From Mangifera indica (lineage: Eukaryota; Streptophyta; Magnoliopsida; Sapindales; Anacardiaceae), in NCBI RefSeq assembly GCF_011075055.1, contig NC_058149.1, positions 13,646,449 through 13,710,448 of the forward strand: a stretch of DNA of 64,000 nucleotides, read 5' to 3'. Below the pieces are notes generated by a model. The model worked only from the letters and a program-made list of their open reading frames with translations, was not told the origin of the DNA and did no database searches. Position numbers and translations under genes: made by a program. Position 1 is the stretch's first letter. The number at the start of each line of letters is the position of its first letter. This document shows, piece by piece, positions 59,030 to 64,000 of the stretch.

Positions 59030-59930
59030 TCTACCGTACATCTTCAGTCCAAGCATAACAATGAATCCCGTCTCTGAGAATTTGGGCCCATCTAGCTAGT
59101 TCTCGCACGCGTTAAAATCCTAATATTCTAAATAGTGATTTGCCACATCTGATTTCTGAGACCCAGCAGAGAAAAGATATAAGTGTCCGAACCCATCGGA
59201 GCCCACCGTTTAACACGTCACCATAAGCTTCAATGGAACACCTTCAATTCAAAACTTTAAATTATGATATCTCTGAGGATTCTAATACATTAAAGTGATA
59301 TTAATATTATTTATTAAAATTCAAAAAATTGGCGAATCTCAGTCATATAAATCGCGACAGTTCCTGAAGAAAGGAATCGCAAAAGCAAGATACCGACGTA
59401 TGATATGCACAGTGCAGTTTGCAACACGGTCATACGGACGTGGACGGAAAAGGCTGATGTCACGTGATTCAATCCCACCGTCAGTCAGTCATATCTCTGC
59501 CACTATCTTATTTGTACGTCGGCCACTGTAACTTGTGAAATGACCAAAATCACCTCGGCACTAGAGTCCTCCCGATGGCTGAGGTGACCCTTATAAGGAT
59601 TAATGGACTTTGATTTGATTTTCAACCACAACTCGGGCACGTGTCATCAACCCACTACGTTTTGGTTCCCAGTTATGGAAAGATTTGACTTGAGTGAGAC
59701 ACAGGAAGCTTGCAGATTTCTTTAATCAGGAGCGTTGAATGACCTAAAAAGAAGCACAACACGAATTACGGACTTCATCAGACGGCTGGGGATGCACCAG
59801 GGAGTTGGCTTGACCTTAATTTCTGATTTCATTATTTCGCCGTGGCTGTGTTCTCCTAGGTGATGACGTCACAAGAACTTTGACCTGGGAACACGTCTAA
59901 TACCCCAAATCACTTCTTCTTCTCGGGAAG
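59030..59930. promoter_or_regulatory. Non-coding block dense in ACGT-core and W-box-like motifs
   Basis: More even base composition than its flanks. Contains CACGTG at 59461-59466 and in GGGCACGTGTCATC (59635-59648), TGACGTCA at 59864-59871, an AACACGTC at 59890, and several TTGAC words. ABRE/G-box and as-1-like sites cluster like a stress-responsive promoter, but no downstream plus-strand gene is visible within the window, and none was seen on the minus strand. Confidence 0.35.
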
Positions 59931-60544
59931 ATGGAAGTAATGTTGATATTTTAATGGCGATTATCTACTTTCTTCTTTTTCTTTTTTCTTTTTTCTTCTT
60001 CTTTTCTTATTCAAAAAATATTTAATGTTTCTGTAAACAGATCCGAAGAGATTTCACAAACCAGGGGAATATTGGAAGAATCAAAAAAGAGACGACGAAT
60101 GGAAGGACAGGATTTGCTATGCAAAGTTCGTCGATGCAATGATGAACGCGTGATAAGCGTATGCGATAGTTGAAGCCGAGGGCCTACCTTCTGATTCAAA
60201 GAATATGAGCAAACAGTAAGAATCAGTGAGTGTCAGACTGGCAAAGGAAGAATATACTGTGTAATAAAATATTGTTGACGGAATCATAGATTTTCAGTAG
60301 AGCATTGTTGCTGGTTTCTGTGCTTCGAAGTGGGATTTCAGTATGATTATGTCCCTACGGGGCACAGCTCTTCATTGTGTCCATACTCATCATCTATTGC
60401 CTTCTTCTGGCAATCATGTAAACACGTGTTTCTTTTCTAAAGCAACTGAATCATCCCAGAGAATCAATTTACACAGAGCAAATCCATGGGCAACCCTAAT
60501 GTTAGGCCAAATTTTTGGACATATAAATGCAGACAAATGGAACC

Positions 60545-60900
60545 TGACAAAGCTTATGAGAACCACTGGCGGACGCAGAAACCCCCTCACTTTTAAAGAT
60601 ATTTTTAAAATGTGTCCAATATTTTCATGATATAATATTAGTTGCAATTGTATTAATTTCAAATTTTAAAAAAATAAACAAAAAATTTACCCCCATCATA
60701 AGTTTTAGGTTTAGAAAAGTCAAAATTTACCTTTTATATTAGTTTTAATTTTTAATTATATAATATAACATGTTCTTTTTCCATTTAAAGAAAGTACTCT
60801 ACTCCTATTCCCTTTATCCAAAATAAAAATGTTAAAATTTCAATATACCTTCGAAAAAAATTTCAATAGAATAATTTTTACAATACACGGTAAAAATAAA
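60545..60900. mobile_element. Possible degraded retroelement end
   Basis: Starts CACTGGCGGACGCAGAAACC, a word type (TGGCGGATCCAGAAA-like) that recurs at the borders of many plant repeats, followed by A+T-rich sequence. No boundaries or coding remnants were established. Recognition is from memory, hence low confidence. Confidence 0.25.
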
Positions 60901-61364
60901 ATCACATTAAAATTATTTTTAAGGGTGTGTATGGTCAATTTTGTTAAAGTTTAAAAGCTTTTTCAAAGTAAATTAAAAAAACAGTTTCAAAATTTTTCAA
61001 ACCAAACAAAAAAAAATATTTTTTAACTCAATTTAGATTAAAATTTGAACATATAAAATTCATTCGTTTTTAAATAAATTTGAATCGAGCTAACTTTTGA
61101 GATCGAACCAGATTGATTCAAATCCAACCCTAATTGCTTATATAGAGAATGATATATTAGATAATATCGATAATGAAGTCATTTTACAAGACTTTCAAAA
61201 CATAAAATCATATTGATAGCAATTATAAATATATTAGTTATTGAGTTTTTATTAAAACAAATATTTGTATAGATTTTTATTTAAAATTTATTTATACTAT
61301 TTTAATATTGAACATTTTAAATTATTTTATTTCTAGATCGGCCATTTATGAGAATCTTATATGA
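60901..61364. other. Intergenic, repeat debris only
   Basis: Includes a right-hand end of the hAT-MITE type (ATTCAAATCCAACCCTA, 61115-61131) without a matching left end. No gene seen. Confidence 0.4.

Positions 61365-61447
<83 letters not shown>
61365..61447. repeat. Compound (TG)(TA)n(GA)n microsatellite
   Basis: TG run at 61365-61372, about 18 TA units to 61407, then about 18 GA units at 61412-61447. Long perfect dinucleotide runs such as these are expected to be length-polymorphic. Confidence 0.9.
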
Positions 61448-61449
<2 letters not shown>

Positions 61450-64000
61450 AGCTTCTTGGTACATGCCTTGAGGTTTATATTTCAAAGAAACAATCACGAG
61501 AGGTGATTTGGATTCCAGCCCCACCCACAGCCGCATGCATGACTACTAGATATGTAGCGTCGTCATCTTCTTGCTATTGCTACTTTGTGAGCTTTTGCTG
61601 CAAACACTCAGATACAGATTCCGTATCCTACCATTTGTATTTTCTTCTGTCGCTCTCTTCCTCCAACTCAAGCTTGTGTTCATAAATATACTCGGGCGAG
61701 TGAGTAAAATTTCAAAAGGAATGAATCTAAATTTCTGTCTTTTAGATCAATTTTTCAAAACACTTGTTTGCTTAAGACTCAAATCTCACTGTTAAAACTT
61801 AATTTATGGTTTTTAGGTAGCTAGATACCTAATGCTTGATTTGCACAAATAGTGTCTGCAACAACTCTTTTTTTTTTTTGGGGGTCTAACATTTGTGAAA
61901 AAGCTATGAGCCAATCTGAATACCCTAATATGGATTCCTAAGATTTATAAACTAGAATATATTTTATAAGGATAGGTCAGATGAGTTCCAATTCCAAGAT
62001 ACTTGACACTGCTTGCACAGTAAAAATTTAAATCCCAAATTTCAAGTTTGCAAGATTGTTACATATCATGTTCCATGCTCTCATTTTGCAATGAATATTC
62101 CTTCAATTAATTCACTTAATATTACAAAATAAATACAAAAAGGTCAGTTAGTATGTTAAAGTACATTTAAAATTTTTTATCCAAAAGAGCGAATGTTTCC
62201 AAACTCAATCATTTTCTCGGCCTAATAAAAAAGAAGATAATCAACTTTCATATTTTTAGAGAATATATCGTTAGATCGAGAAGGTTTAGGCGAAATGAAA
62301 CGGTGAAACTGCACCATCTACTCTCCTTCTTAGCTTCAATCAACCGTATTATATAACCTCTCTAAACAATTAAGATATTAGTAAATATTAAATAGAAAAT
62401 TACTTGAATGGTTGAATTATAAACTTTTGTATTCTTTAAATAATGTTTAATTTAAATTGCTGTTAGTGAAGATATTAATTAATCTTGTACACAAATTAAG
62501 ACTTACACAATAAGTGTAGTTAAACAACTTCGAAATTGCCAAGTACATGATCCAATGTAAAAACTGACTTGAAAGCTACTGTAAACACATACCATAAAAA
62601 CAAAAACATCTCTTGCCATATGCTATATGACATTATTCAAATCACTTGTCATATCTTAAAATTCTTCTCAAGTAACATTATAATTCTAATTTATTTTAAA
62701 CATGTCTTTTCTTGTCGTAAGAGTGTTTAGGGATTTTTGAATATACGATTGCAAATACCTAATGAAGAAATATGAGATATTGACTCCATAGGGAGAAAAC
62801 ATGGTGCCACATTTTAGTTTTGATTTAGGTTTCTTAAAGTGATTAAACCAAAAACTTGCTTGCGCAATGTCGATTCCTTAAATTTGGGAACTAAAATAAC
62901 TAAAACCAACCCTATAGAAGCTAGTTTTAGGTGGGAACCAAAACCATAATTCAGGGTACTCCATGGTTTCGAGTCTACCTGGTTTTTTCTCATCCCTAGT
63001 GGCAGTCTATTTATCTAACAACAATAAACTATGTACACAAATAATAACATGTTATCACATAATTGACTATTATTTTATCTCTAATTTAAAATTATTTAAT
63101 CACATAATGATATATTATAGTTTATATATAAAATTATGTATATAGTACTACTCATTTAAAAATTTTGCTGACTATTTGAGTCAAGATTAAGAGACTAAAG
63201 AGATGAGTTTATTCTAACAGGCTGGGCTCGGATCCTACTAGCTCAAGCCCAATCTACTTATTCAGGACTCAATCATACAAAAACCCATGTCAGTATGACT
63301 CGTGCTTCTCACAAAGAAGCTGGGGAATTATATTGTTGATCTGTGAGTTTTGTACCACAAAGAAGATTGGCCTTGAGCTACTTATTTTGATTTAGGATTG
63401 CATTTTGTATTATTTATAGTTAATATTTAAGCTTCTAGATGATTAATAAACTAAAATTATATAAATACTTTAGTGAGCTTCACCCAAAATTAAAGTGTTT
63501 TTAAACTGTTTCATAAAAAAATACTATCAAATTTAGATAATAAATGTGAAGAGAAATAATTAAGATTAATGTAATTTTTCTTTTCAAGTTATTGATCAAT
63601 TCATAGCATGAATAAAATTGCTAATTGGTCAATTGATACAAAGACTGACCAAGATCTCTGGTCTGGCAGGCAGCCCAAGTGGTTTGAATGGTGAAGAAGA
63701 AACGAACAAATGAGTTTTGTCTTCATATATTTAGTTTGATGATTTAATGGCGACTTTATATATAAGTATCATACAAATAGCTCAAGCCCGATCTAATTCA
63801 GGACTTGGAAATATTTCGAGATGATTTGTAGAATTTATTAGTGTTTGGATGATTAATTAATTAATCATAATAAGAAAATTGCAAAAGAATATGTAGAACT
63901 TTAAAGGAGAGAACATGGACAGGATATTTTTCAAAACAGTGAATCCCCAAATTAACATGCATTGACAAAAGCCTACTAAATTTATTTGAGAAAATTTTGT
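61448..64000. other. Intergenic, no gene seen
   Basis: No coding exon recognised; open frames of 60-74 codons are not family-like. 63025-63150 is another MITE-C-like A+T segment (ATGTACACAAATAATAACAT with an inverted partner). 63225-63260 and 63780-63810 share AGCTCAAGCCCAATCTA/AGCTCAAGCCCGATCTA words about 550 bp apart, an old direct repeat. Confidence 0.45.

Noticed and set aside
60343..60630. 95-codon plus-strand frame
   Set aside because: It runs into repeat-type sequence at its end and lacks any motif.

Overview
This is a eudicot plant nuclear window: A+T-rich, short spliced exons with plant-type GT/AG borders, and MITE-type and copia-type repeats throughout. Seven protein genes can be rebuilt exon by exon, and every splice phase closes. 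In order they are: PnsB3-type ferredoxin-like NDH subunit (minus, 3905-5606); a P-class PPR protein like Arabidopsis At5g11310 (plus, 5743-7575); TIFY8 (plus, 11300-16074); a second P-class PPR like At5g46680 (plus, 17623-19008); a gibberellin 3-oxidase (plus, 23591-25113); a CCDC93-type coiled-coil protein (minus, 27517-30148); LEUNIG (minus, 32416-45192); and a YUCCA flavin monooxygenase of the YUC1/YUC4 group (minus, 52592-54407). That makes eight genes counting both PPRs.

Layout. 0-4 kb is repeat-rich and gene-free (hAT-like MITE at 641, MULE-like element to 2104). 4-7.6 kb is a tight divergent pair, PnsB3 and PPR. 11-19 kb holds TIFY8 and the second PPR. 19-23.5 kb is intergenic with one orphan exon-like segment. 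23.6-25.1 kb is GA3ox. 27.5-45.5 kb holds two minus-strand genes, CCDC93-like and the 13-kb LEUNIG gene. LEUNIG carries a 5'-truncated copia element in one intron and a complete 575-bp TRIM-like element in another. 45.5-52.5 kb and 54.5-64 kb have no convincing gene but contain well-bounded repeats: a 29-bp minisatellite, MULE-like MITEs, a 650-bp foldback hairpin, and a second hAT-like MITE.

Gene context. YUC1 (At4g32540), LUG (At4g32551), the CCDC93-like gene (At4g32560) and TIFY8 (At4g32570) are consecutive in Arabidopsis. The PPR At5g11310 sits next to YUC4 (At5g11320). The window therefore looks like the unfractionated ancestral segment from which both Arabidopsis blocks derive, with GA3ox, the At5g46680-like PPR and PnsB3 interspersed. 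There is no operon logic. The genes share neighbourhood rather than pathway, although auxin synthesis (YUC), gibberellin activation (GA3ox), a TIFY repressor-family protein and a transcriptional corepressor (LUG) lie within 45 kb.

Limits. All family names come from reading motifs and from memory of the families; no database search was run. No tRNA, rRNA or miRNA precursor was recognised. I found no evidence of a novel multi-gene system. The most unusual items are the TRIM element next to a LEUNIG splice acceptor, the foldback element upstream of YUCCA, and an upstream ORF overlapping the TIFY8 start.
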